64,000 bases of DNA from Xiashengella succiniciproducens (GCF_023674465.1 NZ_CP098400.1:2136801-2200800), one strand, 5' to 3'; counted from the stretch's first letter, positions 20,001-28,631 are shown. Made by a program: numbers and translations. The notes: generated by a model from the letters alone, not told the origin.

Positions 20001-20526
20001 GATCAACGATATTATTGATATCAGCATCATTGAGGCCAACCAGCTTGTAATCAGAAAGAAAGAGTTTGATTTCCATGCCTTCCTGTATGAGATTGAGATG
20101 AGATACAATGCTCACAAGGATTTAAGAAACAAAGATGTAGCTATTATCAGGGAGATCCCTGACGGAGTTGAAGAACTTAACGTGTATTCAGACCAGATGC
20201 GACTGCGTCAGATATACAACAATCTGATAAACAATGCTATCAAATTCACAGACAGAGGCCATATTAAGTTTGGCTACAAGCTACAAGATCAAGACACCCT
20301 CTTGTGTTTCGTAGAAGACACAGGAATTGGGATCTCGGAAGAAAACATCAATAAAATCTTCCGTCGTTTCCACAAAATAGAACCTACTGCAGCTAAAGTA
20401 CATAGGGGTACCGGACTGGGACTTTCAATATCCAAGAATCTATCAGAATTACTGGGAGGAAGAATCTGGGTTGATTCAATTCCCGGAAACGGAAGCACCT
20501 TCTTCTTTACAATCCCAATCCGCTGA
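17077..20526 (+). CDS. Propeller-type sensor histidine kinase lacking receiver and DNA-binding domains
   Basis: The 1149-residue protein has a signal peptide (about 1-27) and then repeated two-component propeller blades ('LWLGVESSGLVKFDG', 'IWVATHSGLNKLD', 'LWIGTKSDGLNLYD'). A Y_Y_Y domain follows ('YTNLPPGTYRFKVKGANSD'), then one membrane helix near 814-836 and a long charged coiled coil (about 843-925) with a repeated 'AERT.DLEEA' element. The kinase core has His932 ('NMSHEIRTPLNAIMGF'), 'NNLINNAIKFT', 'DTGIGI' and 'GTGLGLSISK', and the protein stops directly after the ATPase fold ('FFFTIPIR'). The periplasmic sensor is like that of the hybrid regulator at 4117-8214, but there is no output domain. 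It must signal through a separate response regulator or cross-phosphorylate the hybrid protein. It is divergent from susC. Confidence 0.92.
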   Translation: MISRRSWQSRILLYLLLLVASSGFAGSLPAVPVTLRHYSSTNRIPDVSIQSIYEDKIGILWLGVESSGLVKFDGKSYTYYKNDPEDSTTLTSNYPLSILEDRDGYIWVATHSGLNKLDRFTDRVKRYINNEKDANSITSNSVNKIIADKNGRLWFGTTNGVNILVPGTDNFIHFLHNTDSLRPSLNTEITNMHIDAMGNIWIGTNINGLFMVGPDTYNMAPDKWAKSINQLSTENDANIKNWPYVATPNDLNQIKGLASTKDADTLWVSSTTGLYILHQKTGRIERYSFSSPGYAHLSHMQYYSLLLDNENVLWAGTANSGLVVINLNTGNTSHLYAEEHEHNQLMSNAIRDIIESRDGLIWIATKFAGLHYYDKRQRTIAHVKKGGTVNNWLSDNFVLSICADGEDDLWVGTKQGGLCRYDRSTFTYKWYLADGKPGSLLSNRVEAIAEEENGTIWVGTDEGLYEYIREKDKFVKHLHQYVKNIYITDDGYIWIGAPSGLFRFSITEKKLSAPDSKHKGFFNTQGNLSISRVMKDSRGVLWIGTNSNGLYEYHEDTDYLKNHMPNKADQYSISGNQVRAIYEDKLGRLWIGTKSDGLNLYDRGTGRFFHKSSPRNLPSNTVYNILEDSNGRLWMGTHSGISMYNPNKEMFVNFADHHGLQGLIFESNAFAKNKQGKFFMGGANGMNVFSPDEITYKTQHPPLIITKFEIYNKLKDKDIFQFKRYELSRQDNYISFEFAILDYTDPQENQFAYMLEPFDNDWVYSENRNFASYTNLPPGTYRFKVKGANSDKVWNDDPMEIEIVIPAPIWEKAWFFPLVLVLIVTILFIVWQMRVSASRKRENILKKEVAERTQDLEEAYHKLEESNRQVEKHNRALRLQRDRITRQNLELKAHRQNLELMVAERTKDLEEAKDKAEESDRLKSAFLANMSHEIRTPLNAIMGFIDILEANELDPEERKTVNAIIQTNSDNLLQLINDIIDISIIEANQLVIRKKEFDFHAFLYEIEMRYNAHKDLRNKDVAIIREIPDGVEELNVYSDQMRLRQIYNNLINNAIKFTDRGHIKFGYKLQDQDTLLCFVEDTGIGISEENINKIFRRFHKIEPTAAKVHRGTGLGLSISKNLSELLGGRIWVDSIPGNGSTFFFTIPIR

Positions 20527-20530
20527 AAAA

Positions 20531-20558
20531 ACAGAGGCTGCCTACTGGCAGCCTCTGT
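20531..20558 (-). terminator. Intrinsic terminator between convergent sensor kinase gene and susCD relic
   Basis: A 12-bp perfect stem (ACAGAGGCTGCC at 20531-20542 with GGCAGCCTCTGT at 20547-20558) has a 4-nt loop. Read leftward it is followed by a run of T, as expected for termination of the minus-strand susCD relic. On the plus strand it sits 4 nt after the kinase stop and could also serve that gene, though without a T tract. Confidence 0.8.
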
Positions 20559-20589
20559 AAACCAAATCAATGAAGATTTCAAGCGCACT

Positions 20590-21525
20590 CTAGTAACCCG
20601 GGTTTTGATCGCTTAAGTCTATTGCCGAGTTAAGGTTGATTTCGGTAAGAGGTATAGGGAATAATTCATGTTTACCTTTTACAAAACCGGGAATTTCCTG
20701 ATCTGCCAAACCCCAGCGAACAAGATCCCAGAATCTGTGTCCTTCAAATGCCAGCTCCAGTTGACGTTCTTTTACGATAACGTTAAACAGATCAGTCCCT
20801 GTCAGGTTTTCCCATGATGAATGATCGGTTGCACCTGCCCGTTCTCTTACCTGTTTGATTAGTGGTACGGCCTTGTCATCCTGATTATCCTTATTATAAG
20901 CCTCTGCAGCCATAAGTAGTACATCAGCGTAACGAATAATCTTGAACGGAGTGCTGTAGTTAACTTCGGGAACGGGTGCACCGGGAGATCCAGATACAGG
21001 AAGTACCGAGATACCAGCTGATTTTCCTTGAATAGCATGTTCAACTCTACCCAGAGATGAACGTTCAAGAGTTTCCGCATCTACAGATGATATAGCTGCA
21101 GTAACAACACTCTTGCGTTGAACACCATAACCAATTACAACAACCTCATCCATGCCTTGAACAAACTCTTCGAGTGCCACATTGATAACACTCTGATTGC
21201 CAACAGTCACAGATTGAGCTGCATAACCTACAAAGCTGAATTCCAGGACATCCGATGGAGAAGCCTCAATCTGGTACGTACCATCTCATTAGAGATGGTG
21301 CCCTTGAGAGTGCCCTGAATTACTACGTTTACCCCAGGTAGGGGTGAACCTTGAGCGTCTGTTACAGTACCGCTGATCATGCGATCTGAACCTTGAGCAA
21401 ACACAGCAACTGAAGTTGCAAAACTGATAATCAGCATTGTAGCAAAGCTCGTAAGGAGCTTAATGCCTGTACGTCTGACCTTTTTTCAACCGGTCGAGCG
21501 CGTAGTAAACCCGATTTTTTTTCAT
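20590..21525 (-). pseudogene. Fused susC/susD relic: SusC N-terminus joined to SusD C-terminus, with two frameshifts
   Basis: Reading leftward from an ATG at 21525, the sequence encodes a SusC start (MKKNRVYYALDRLKK), a signal peptide and carboxypeptidase-D-like domain ('SGTVTDAQGSPLPGVNVVIQ'), then the plug start ('MDEVVVIGYGVQRKSVVTA', 'AIQGKSAGISVLPVSGSPG'). Near 20970 the text switches to a SusD C-terminus ('FKIIRYADVLLMAAEAYN', 'ERQLELAFEGHRFWDLVRWG', 'SDQNPGY'). About 3.5-4 kb of a normal susCD pair is therefore missing. An extra G near 21479 shifts the frame after codon 15, and a one-base loss near 21283-21288 restores it. Between the two, only the shifted frame reads as SusC. The remaining 206-codon open frame is too short to act as either protein. 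It lies after GH9 and was probably the transporter pair of that locus. Confidence 0.85.
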
Positions 21526-21570
21526 ACTTTTGGAAATCCTTTGTTTTAGTTATTATTAAATACTAGGGAT

Positions 21571-21613
21571 AGTCACCCGTAAGTCAAAGCTGCAACTATT
21601 CCTACGGGTGACT
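21571..21613. terminator. Hairpin after the GH9 gene
   Basis: An 11-bp perfect stem (AGTCACCCGTA at 21571-21581 with TACGGGTGACT at 21603-21613) has a 21-nt loop and lies 9 nt beyond the GH9 stop. The T run is on the plus-strand side, so for the leftward operon it is a hairpin without a uridine tract. It is still the likeliest end or processing point of the regulator-symporter-GH94-GH9 transcript. Confidence 0.5.
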
Positions 21614-21621
21614 TTTTTCTA

Positions 21622-23346
21622 TTATTTGGTCATAGCTGATGCATTTATGGCACCAACAAGGTAGACCAGGGGCGCATTCCAGTTAATTGCTATCTCATTT
21701 GTTGAGTAGCTACATACCATATCGACATACGATTTGGCAGGAAAGGGGCTTCTTTCATTTCCATCATCAGAGCAGTCAGTCAGCACATCCAGATTAGGAC
21801 CTCCCGCAAGGAAACCGGGAATCGGCTCATGAATACCATCAGCTTCCGAGGGACGGTGATGTATATTCATGACCCTTTTCTCTCCGAAGCCGGTAACAAA
21901 GCAATATCCTGTGGCATTGCGACCCAAGATATAATCAAGGTCACTTATTGCCGATTCTAAATACTTTCTGTTACCTGACAATCTATAGGCGCACATCTTT
22001 AGCATCCCTTCATTAGCAACTGTTGAGTTGCTACCCCAGGCGAAGGATTGAATACTGACAGCATAGGGAGAATTCTCCCACACGCTAACAAGGTCGTCCG
22101 CGAGTGCTATGAAGTCCTCGCTCAATGGAAGGGACAGTTCCCCTTCAAGTTCAGGGTTTTCAAGCAGGGACATAGTACCCAAAGTCCTAACATCCATCCA
22201 ATTTGGGACAGAGGGTTGATCATAGTACGTCACTACTAAGTTCTTTGCATTCGGATCTCCGCTTGCAATAAACAGTTCACTTGCCGCCCAATACCACTCA
22301 TCATTCAGATTCCAGTCACCATAGGCTCCGGTTACTATATCTTCAGGCTGCTTGTAATAAACATCAGGGTGTTGCAACGCCCAGTTCCAGGCAAGCTTTG
22401 CAGCAGCCAGGCAACTATCCGCAAGTCCCGGGAGTAATTCCTCATAATCACGCAGAATACGAGAAGCGGCAGCATTTAGAGCTGTAAAGTCTAGTGCAGC
22501 AGCAGTACTTTTGGCTACAACATATCTATCGCTCAATGACTCATGTGGCATAATGAAGTCATCAAACTGCTTGGATGTCAACTTGTGATATACGCCTCCG
22601 TCAAACGGATCCTGCATAGTAAGAACCCACCTGAGGTTGAACAAAGTCTCAGACAATAGGTCCGGCAGTCCACTTCCGGACTCAGGAATATTTACGCCTA
22701 GTGTGTCAAAATACTCCCTGTAATCCTTTAAAGCCTTTAGCAGGGTATAGGTAGTGATTGCACTGTTGACTACATACTTATTGTAATCACCTGCATCATA
22801 CCAGCCCAGAGGTGAAGATATCACCGTACCCTCAGGTCTTTGCTCTGTGGCTGCAGAAGCGTGGACATATACGACTGTGTCAGGATGACCTGCCTGTCTA
22901 TACCAATAGCCCGCATACTTTTCCTCAAGAGGAATGGCTGTACGATTGTAATAAAATGCCTTGATAGCGGCCCTGACAACCTCATCGTAGGGCTTGTCAC
23001 TGACAGTAATCTGGTACCGGACATCGCAACCAGGAATTTCCAGTAGAAATGTTCCTTTGCTGTTGAGCCAACTGAAGTCAGCTCTACGGACAGTGTCGCC
23101 TGAAGGCTCCCAGAACTTGGCACTGTCGGCAAAGACCCTTAAAACAAGTTTTCCGTCAAGATCTTTGATTAGTATCTCTTCATATTGATCGTCAAGTAAA
23201 ACCAGTTTGGGTCCGGATGTAAAATAGCCCACCTGATTGTACTTCAACACGTCTTCTGCTGAATGATTATCCTTTCCGTTACAGGCTACTAAAAGAAGTG
23301 CTGTAAAGAATAATGCAGACAGATATCTATACATATCGCTTTTCAT
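21622..23346 (-). CDS. GH9 endo-beta-glucanase (lipoprotein)
   Basis: The 574-residue protein has a lipoprotein signal ('FFTALLLVACNGKD', Cys near 22). An N-terminal Ig-like domain typical of Cel9 enzymes spans about residues 33-115 ('YNQVGYFTSGPKLVLL'), followed by the GH9 (alpha/alpha)6 domain. Visible catalytic signatures are Asp184/Asp187 in 'GWYDAGDYNKYVV', the His of 'NIHHRPSEADG', and Glu551 in 'STNEIAINWNAP'. The enzyme cuts beta-1,4-glucan (cellulose, mixed-linkage glucan or xyloglucan backbone). It begins 11 nt after the GH94 gene, so products of this enzyme, once imported, would feed cellobiose phosphorylase. Translation may start at codon 1 or codon 5 (MYRYL); both keep the signal peptide. 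Confidence 0.93.
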   Translation of the reverse strand: MKSDMYRYLSALFFTALLLVACNGKDNHSAEDVLKYNQVGYFTSGPKLVLLDDQYEEILIKDLDGKLVLRVFADSAKFWEPSGDTVRRADFSWLNSKGTFLLEIPGCDVRYQITVSDKPYDEVVRAAIKAFYYNRTAIPLEEKYAGYWYRQAGHPDTVVYVHASAATEQRPEGTVISSPLGWYDAGDYNKYVVNSAITTYTLLKALKDYREYFDTLGVNIPESGSGLPDLLSETLFNLRWVLTMQDPFDGGVYHKLTSKQFDDFIMPHESLSDRYVVAKSTAAALDFTALNAAASRILRDYEELLPGLADSCLAAAKLAWNWALQHPDVYYKQPEDIVTGAYGDWNLNDEWYWAASELFIASGDPNAKNLVVTYYDQPSVPNWMDVRTLGTMSLLENPELEGELSLPLSEDFIALADDLVSVWENSPYAVSIQSFAWGSNSTVANEGMLKMCAYRLSGNRKYLESAISDLDYILGRNATGYCFVTGFGEKRVMNIHHRPSEADGIHEPIPGFLAGGPNLDVLTDCSDDGNERSPFPAKSYVDMVCSYSTNEIAINWNAPLVYLVGAINASAMTK

Positions 23347-23357
23347 AGCTCAGGTTT

Positions 23358-25790
23358 TTATCCCATTATTACTTCAACCAGATATTCTCCTGGTTTCATT
23401 ATTGGTATTACATTGCCGTCCAGCTTCCTGCCATCGAGCAAGATAGTCTTAACACCCTTGTTTACTCCGTCAGGGTTTGTTACCATGATCTTGTACTCAG
23501 CATTGCGGAACTTCCTCCTAACCTCAAAGCCTTTCCAGTCTTGCGGGATACAGGGATCTATCAACAAACCGTCGTAAGTGGGGCGTACTCCCAGTATGAA
23601 CCTGCTTATTGCGTAGAAGTTCCATGCAGCAGTACCTGTAAGCCATGAGTTCTTTGCCTCTCCAGGCTTGTGTGCGTCCTTACCTGCAATCATCTGTGCA
23701 TACACATAGGGCTCGGTTCTGTGCAACTCACTAATATCCTCTAGAAATGAAGGGCAAATCTTTTTGTAATACTCCCATGCCCTTTCACCCCTTCCGATCA
23801 TTGTTTCTGCAATTATAATCCAAGGGTTGTTGTGGCAGAAAATTCCTGCGTTTTCCTTATAACCTGGAGGATAGGTAGAAATCTCTCCATATTCAATCAC
23901 ATATCTTGTGAATGCTGGATTATTCAAGACTATGCCATAGTCACAGTCCAGATACTTCTTGACTGAGTCAAGGGCTTTTTCAACCAGCCCCTCCTCTACT
24001 CCTACCTGTGCCATAGAGCACCAGCCCTGGGATTCAATAAAGATCTTACCTTCTTCATTTTCCTTACTTCCTACCTTTTTGCCATAGTAGTCATAAGCCC
24101 TGAGGAACCATTCTCCATCCCAGCCATGCTTTTTAATAGCCTCAACCATATTATCGACATGCGCCTGAGCCTTGTTGGCCTCTTCCTCTTTTCCTATTTG
24201 TCTGCACAGTTGAATAAATTCCCTTCCATAGACTACAAAGAGACCGGCTATCATCAACGATTCAGCTGTTCCACCAGTCTTATTCTCTGTAGTCTGGAAG
24301 GATTCGTCAGGGTTGGTTGAGAAGCAGTTGAGATTCAAACAGTCATTCCAGTCTGCCCTGCCTATCAGTGGCAGCTGATGCGGTCCAAGATTATTGACAA
24401 CATGGTAGAATGACACTTTAAGGTGATCAAAATGAGACTTTGCCTTGCTTTCATCATTGTCAAACGGCACCATCTCATCAAGAATTGAGAAGTCACCTGT
24501 CTCCTTGATATATTCTACTGTAGAAAGAATCAACCAAAGCGGATCATCATTGAAGTTCCCACCGATTGCATTATTTCCTCTCTTGGTCAAAGGCTGATAT
24601 TGGTGGTAGGCACCACCATCCTCAAATTGAGTAGAGGCAATATCTATTATCCTCTGGCGTGCCCTGCCGGGTATCTGATGCACGAAACCAATAAGGTCCT
24701 GATTTGAGTCGCGGAAGCCCATTCCACGACCTATACCTACCTCAAAGAGAGATGCCGACCGCGACATATTGAAGGTAACCATACACTGGTATTGATTCCA
24801 GATATTGACCATTCTGTCGAGGCGTTCATCATCACTCTTTAGCAGGTAAACGCTAAGCAGTGAGTCCCAATAGCTACGTAGCTCCTCCATTGCGTAGTCA
24901 ATCTTACCGGGTGTATTAAAGCGACTGATAGTATCCTGAGCCTTAGTCTTATTAATAACACCTTTGGACTCCCACTTAGCATCATCCTCATTTTCAACAT
25001 AGCCTAGGATAAAAATAAAGTCACGACTTTCACCGGCCTCCAGCTCAATCTCAAAGTAATGAGAAGCCACTGGAGACCAGCCATGAGCATGCGAGTTGCG
25101 TGGCTTACCCTCTACTACCGCCTGAGGGGCTGAATACTCATTGTAAAGCCCCACAAAGGACTCACGATCAGTATCATAACCGTGAACGGGAACCGTGGAG
25201 TGATAATAGGCATAATGATTACGCCTGTCTTTATACTCGGTTTTATGATAGATTGTGGAATCCTTAATCTCTACCTCCCCGGTACTTAAGTTGCGCTGTA
25301 GATTATTCATATCATCCTCAGCATTCCACAAGCACCATTCCATGTATGAGAACAGTTTGAATGACTTCCTTGTACCGGTTAGGTTGGTTAGTTTCAGACG
25401 TTGAATCTCACATAATGCATTCAGAGGCACAAAGAACAGAGCCTCAGCCATAAGTCCGTTCTTTGCTCCCTTTACAACAGTATAGCTAAGGCCATGACGG
25501 CACTCATAGGTATCAAGTGGAGTTTTCACAGGTTTCCATCCCGGAGACCATACTGTTCCATCCTCATTAACATAAAAGTACCTACCGCCATTATCCATTG
25601 GTACATTATTGTATCTGTACCTGGTAATGCGACGAAACTTGGCATCTTTGTAGAATGCATATCCTCCCGCTGTGTTGGATATAATAGAGAAGAAATCCTC
25701 ATTGCCAAGATAATTGATCCAAGGCCATGGCGTTTCAGGATTTGTAATTACATACTCCCTTCTATCATCATCAAAATATCCGAACCTCAT
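23358..25790 (-). CDS. GH94 cellobiose phosphorylase (cytoplasmic)
   Basis: The 810-residue protein matches the usual length of cellobiose phosphorylases and has no signal peptide. It begins '[15 protein letters not shown]' and contains '[20 protein letters not shown]', '[18 protein letters not shown]' and '[19 protein letters not shown]'. The catalytic-acid motif ADWND is at residues 479-483, and the C-terminus shows the GH94 sandwich ('[19 protein letters not shown]'). The reaction is cellobiose plus phosphate to alpha-glucose-1-phosphate and glucose, which saves ATP compared with hydrolysis. It lies between the symporter (38 nt upstream) and GH9 genes in one operon. A related beta-1,4-gluco-oligosaccharide phosphorylase specificity is possible, but residues such as '[11 protein letters not shown]' fit the cellobiose branch. 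Confidence 0.92.
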   Translation of the reverse strand: MRFGYFDDDRREYVITNPETPWPWINYLGNEDFFSIISNTAGGYAFYKDAKFRRITRYRYNNVPMDNGGRYFYVNEDGTVWSPGWKPVKTPLDTYECRHGLSYTVVKGAKNGLMAEALFFVPLNALCEIQRLKLTNLTGTRKSFKLFSYMEWCLWNAEDDMNNLQRNLSTGEVEIKDSTIYHKTEYKDRRNHYAYYHSTVPVHGYDTDRESFVGLYNEYSAPQAVVEGKPRNSHAHGWSPVASHYFEIELEAGESRDFIFILGYVENEDDAKWESKGVINKTKAQDTISRFNTPGKIDYAMEELRSYWDSLLSVYLLKSDDERLDRMVNIWNQYQCMVTFNMSRSASLFEVGIGRGMGFRDSNQDLIGFVHQIPGRARQRIIDIASTQFEDGGAYHQYQPLTKRGNNAIGGNFNDDPLWLILSTVEYIKETGDFSILDEMVPFDNDESKAKSHFDHLKVSFYHVVNNLGPHQLPLIGRADWNDCLNLNCFSTNPDESFQTTENKTGGTAESLMIAGLFVVYGREFIQLCRQIGKEEEANKAQAHVDNMVEAIKKHGWDGEWFLRAYDYYGKKVGSKENEEGKIFIESQGWCSMAQVGVEEGLVEKALDSVKKYLDCDYGIVLNNPAFTRYVIEYGEISTYPPGYKENAGIFCHNNPWIIIAETMIGRGERAWEYYKKICPSFLEDISELHRTEPYVYAQMIAGKDAHKPGEAKNSWLTGTAAWNFYAISRFILGVRPTYDGLLIDPCIPQDWKGFEVRRKFRNAEYKIMVTNPDGVNKGVKTILLDGRKLDGNVIPIMKPGEYLVEVIMG

Positions 25791-25827
25791 CTCTCAATAT
25801 ATAAGTGTTATTAGTAATTATTTCTAC

Positions 25828-27453
25828 TTAATAGGTTTCAGTTGCACGACGACGTGCCAGTTCAGCCGTTATCTCTTCCATCTTCCTTGTTGTAAGTGGG
25901 TAAAATGCCATTACAATGGCTCCAAGCAATGCTATAACAGCAGGGATCCAGCTCATCAGCATAATTATACCAGGAACAGCCTGACGTATGGACTCATGGT
26001 TCAATCCGTCATAGCTGAAAGCAGCCAGTACCATTCCTATTATTGCTCCGGCAATACCTCCACCAAACTTTGTAGCAAGTGAACCAGCTGAGTATACCAG
26101 ACCTGTAGCTCTGCGATTGTTGACAAACTCAGAGTAGTCGGCAGCATCACCCAACATTGCAAAAAACAGGGTTGGGAATATTGCAGCACCAAACTCGGAA
26201 ACCAGACCTATTGCAAAGATTTGGACTATGTCGTCAGGTCCACAGAACCAGAACAGGGCATTAATGCTACCTGAGAAGATAAAGGCAGCTACAAACAGAT
26301 TTCTCTTTCCCATTAGTCTGCTTAGATAGGAAGTCACCATTGCACCTGCAATAGAGGCCAACATCAGTCCCACCATAAAGAAGGATGCAAGCAATTGATT
26401 ATGCAGGAAGTGACTGAAATAATAGAGGATAGTACCCTGTTTAATTGCATTGTAGGTATTAAATATCAGACCAATAAACAGGAGCACCAGCCAAGGCCTG
26501 TTAAAGGCCAGATCCTTCATATCCTTCAAAAGGTTTGTCTTCTGAGATTTTGGTGGTTGAACCCTCTCTCTTGTTGTTGCAAAGGTTATCACAAGGAATA
26601 GAGCTAGAAATACTGACAACAGATAAATCGAGTTGCTGTATCCCCTTTTCTGATCAATAATACGGACATCTTTTGCCTTGATATCATCTTCTCCAGTTAC
26701 AATAAAGGAGTACTCCTTACCGGCTTCCATAGAAAGACTCCAACCAACACGCGGTAGGTTGTAACTCTCTGCAGGCTGATCAGACAATTGTAATAAAGCA
26801 TTGCCCTCTGAAAAGAAAGTCCTGGCACCTGCCCTGATATTTACATTATCTACACTCTTGTCTGTTGATACTGTGAGAATATACTTCTCACTATCAAGCT
26901 TCTCAACATCAACCCTGGGGTTGATGTTGCCGAAATAAGCTACGAGAAACAACAGTGCTCCCTGTACTACCAAGCCTCCGGTAAAGGCTCCCACCATTCT
27001 GTATGATCCAAGACTTGTACGTTGCTTGTCATCACCTGTCATTACTGCCATTAAGGCTCCGTATGGTACATTGTTGGCTGTATAGACAAGGATAAACAGC
27101 AGATAGGTTGCATATGCATAAACGATCTTTCCCTTGGGACCCAGATCAGGGGTAGTAAACAGCAAAGAAAGAGAAACTGCAAGAGGGATAGCCGTCCACA
27201 ACACCCATGGTCTGAACTTTCCATACTTTGACTTTGTGCGGTCACAGATAAGTCCCATCAGAACATCAGTAATCCCGTCTGTCGCCCTGGCTACCAACAG
27301 GAGCAAAGCAACAGCCGCAGGATGCAATCCAAAGACATCCGTGTAGAAAATTGCAAGGAATATGGCTACACCTCGCCATGCAATATTGGCTGCTCCGTCA
27401 CCCAGAGCATAGCCTACTTTTTCTTTTAAACTCAGTTTCTCTGAAAAATTCAT
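25828..27453 (-). CDS. GPH-family (glycoside-pentoside-hexuronide:cation symporter) MFS transporter, probable cello-oligosaccharide importer
   Basis: The 541-residue inner-membrane protein has about 12 helices. The GPH signatures are near the N-terminus: 'KVGYALGDGAANIAW', 'ARATDGITDVLMGLICDRT' and 'KYGKFRPWVLW' around residues 13-86. The family is usually about 460 residues; here about 95 residues of beta-strand-rich, charged sequence are inserted at residues 176-272 between helices 5 and 6, a loop expected to face the periplasm. It sits between a Nudix-type regulator (27 nt upstream) and cellobiose phosphorylase, so cellobiose or short cello-oligosaccharide import with a cation is the likely role. 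Confidence 0.88.
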   Translation of the reverse strand: MNFSEKLSLKEKVGYALGDGAANIAWRGVAIFLAIFYTDVFGLHPAAVALLLLVARATDGITDVLMGLICDRTKSKYGKFRPWVLWTAIPLAVSLSLLFTTPDLGPKGKIVYAYATYLLFILVYTANNVPYGALMAVMTGDDKQRTSLGSYRMVGAFTGGLVVQGALLFLVAYFGNINPRVDVEKLDSEKYILTVSTDKSVDNVNIRAGARTFFSEGNALLQLSDQPAESYNLPRVGWSLSMEAGKEYSFIVTGEDDIKAKDVRIIDQKRGYSNSIYLLSVFLALFLVITFATTRERVQPPKSQKTNLLKDMKDLAFNRPWLVLLFIGLIFNTYNAIKQGTILYYFSHFLHNQLLASFFMVGLMLASIAGAMVTSYLSRLMGKRNLFVAAFIFSGSINALFWFCGPDDIVQIFAIGLVSEFGAAIFPTLFFAMLGDAADYSEFVNNRRATGLVYSAGSLATKFGGGIAGAIIGMVLAAFSYDGLNHESIRQAVPGIIMLMSWIPAVIALLGAIVMAFYPLTTRKMEEITAELARRRATETY

Positions 27454-27480
27454 ATTCTGTATCAGTTCACTTACTTATTC

Positions 27481-28245
27481 CTAAATCGCAAAATCCAAAA
27501 GCTCCCTCCGGGTCGCCTCATATGTATCTTTGTCAAAAGTGTAAAGACGGGCCGGTTTGTGTGCTACTCCTACTTGCTTCTCATCCAGCTGCCTCAGATA
27601 CTTCATCCTTGCTACCTTCTTCCTGAAGTTGCGCTTGTCCAGATTAACTCCAAGAATCACTTCATATACCCTTTGCAAATGAGACAGGGTAAACTTCTCC
27701 GGCAACAATTCAAATCCAATGGGCTCTCGGATCAGATCTTTACGAAGCTCTTTGAGTGCTTCATTAAGGATGTCCACGTGGTCAAAACCAAGGTCAGTTA
27801 CCTCAGCCACCGGAGTCCACCTTACATCTCTACCTTTCCATTGCAATGTCACCTGGTCAATATCCAGAAGTGAATAATAGCCTACTGTGACTATCCTGTC
27901 CTCAGGATTACGACCACTGGCCTTTAACCATATCTTATCCTTCTCGCGACTTATCCGTGTTGGAGATCCAAAGGCTTTGAATTGCTTCAGGTAAATATCC
28001 TCAAGACCGGTAAGGTCAAACAGGATACGTGCCGCTGCTTCATCCAGGTCCTCGTTCTCATATATGTGGTTACCCGTCAATGTAAGGTCATTTACTATCT
28101 CCTCTCCAGTACTCTCATCAATCAATACCCGATCTACAAGCAATACATTCAGTCTGTTGAAGTCAAAACCAAAAATCACACAGTCAACAGAAACAAAATT
28201 GTTGATTACTCCACGCTTATATTTATGTATTGAGTCTCCTTCCAT
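27481..28245 (-). CDS. Nudix-related (NrtR/AraR-type) transcriptional regulator of the cellobiose operon
   Basis: The 254-residue protein has an N-terminal Nudix-like fold ('VSVDCVIFGFDFNRLNVLLV') and a C-terminal winged helix ('FTLSHLQRVYEVILGVNLD', 'KRNFRKKVARMKYLRQLDE'). The Nudix box is degenerate: in the segment 'NEDLDEAAARILFDLTGL' the acidic residues of the REuxEE core are missing, so hydrolysis is unlikely and the domain probably senses a sugar ligand. Bacteroidota use this family for sugar regulons (AraR). It is the first gene of the symporter-GH94-GH9 operon and probably autoregulates it. Candidate operators lie upstream at 28265-28411. Confidence 0.85.
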   Translation of the reverse strand: MEGDSIHKYKRGVINNFVSVDCVIFGFDFNRLNVLLVDRVLIDESTGEEIVNDLTLTGNHIYENEDLDEAAARILFDLTGLEDIYLKQFKAFGSPTRISREKDKIWLKASGRNPEDRIVTVGYYSLLDIDQVTLQWKGRDVRWTPVAEVTDLGFDHVDILNEALKELRKDLIREPIGFELLPEKFTLSHLQRVYEVILGVNLDKRNFRKKVARMKYLRQLDEKQVGVAHKPARLYTFDKDTYEATRRELLDFAI

Positions 28246-28559
28246 TTTTCCAATTCAAGATGTTAGTGTGATTTTTACACTTTCAAAAACTAATGCTAAA
28301 TTATATTACTTTTCCAATAATGTAAACAAGTATTTTTTACACTTTTAAAAGCAATTTTAAGGTTTGTTATCGGAATGATAGACAGGAAGCCACTTTGTGT
28401 AGTTTCGACACTAATTAAAATTTGTGTAATTTAGAATCTTTCTAATTAATAAAGAGCAAAAAAGAGTAATCTGGACAAATATAAAACAGTTGCTATATTA
28501 TTGTATTCCAACATCTTAGAATTTATATTCTGGACAACCCTGGAAGTAGCAGCATTAAA
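28246..28559. promoter_or_regulatory. Regulatory region upstream of the cellobiose-operon regulator
   Basis: There is no gene here. Three related sites lie in AT-rich DNA: AGTGT-N7-ACACT at 28265-28281, TGTAAA-N9-TTTACA at 28321-28341 and GTGT-N7-ACAC at 28397-28411. The first two also share the direct-repeat text TTTTTACACTTT. A minus-strand -7-like box TATATTTG is at 28476-28483, which would put the sites in the leader, downstream of the start of transcription. They are candidate binding sites for one of the adjacent Nudix-type regulators. Confidence 0.45.
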
Positions 28560-28587
28560 AATGGGTGCCCCGGCTGGGACACCCATT
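28560..28587 (-). terminator. Intrinsic terminator of the second Nudix-type regulator
   Basis: The stem AATGGGTG/CACCCATT (28560-28567 with 28580-28587) has an inner CCC/GGG pairing and one bulged base. Read leftward it is followed by TTTT, 45 nt beyond the stop codon of the regulator at 28632. Confidence 0.75.
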
Positions 28588-28631
28588 ACAAGTACTAATC
28601 TAAAAAGATATCTGCTAAGTGGCTTTAAGCA

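Noticed and set aside
20590-21210. Possible functional small SusC/SusD chimera of 206 codons
   Set aside because: It lacks a signal peptide in frame, the beta-barrel and the SusD binding face, and its natural start region is frameshifted; a relic is the simpler reading.
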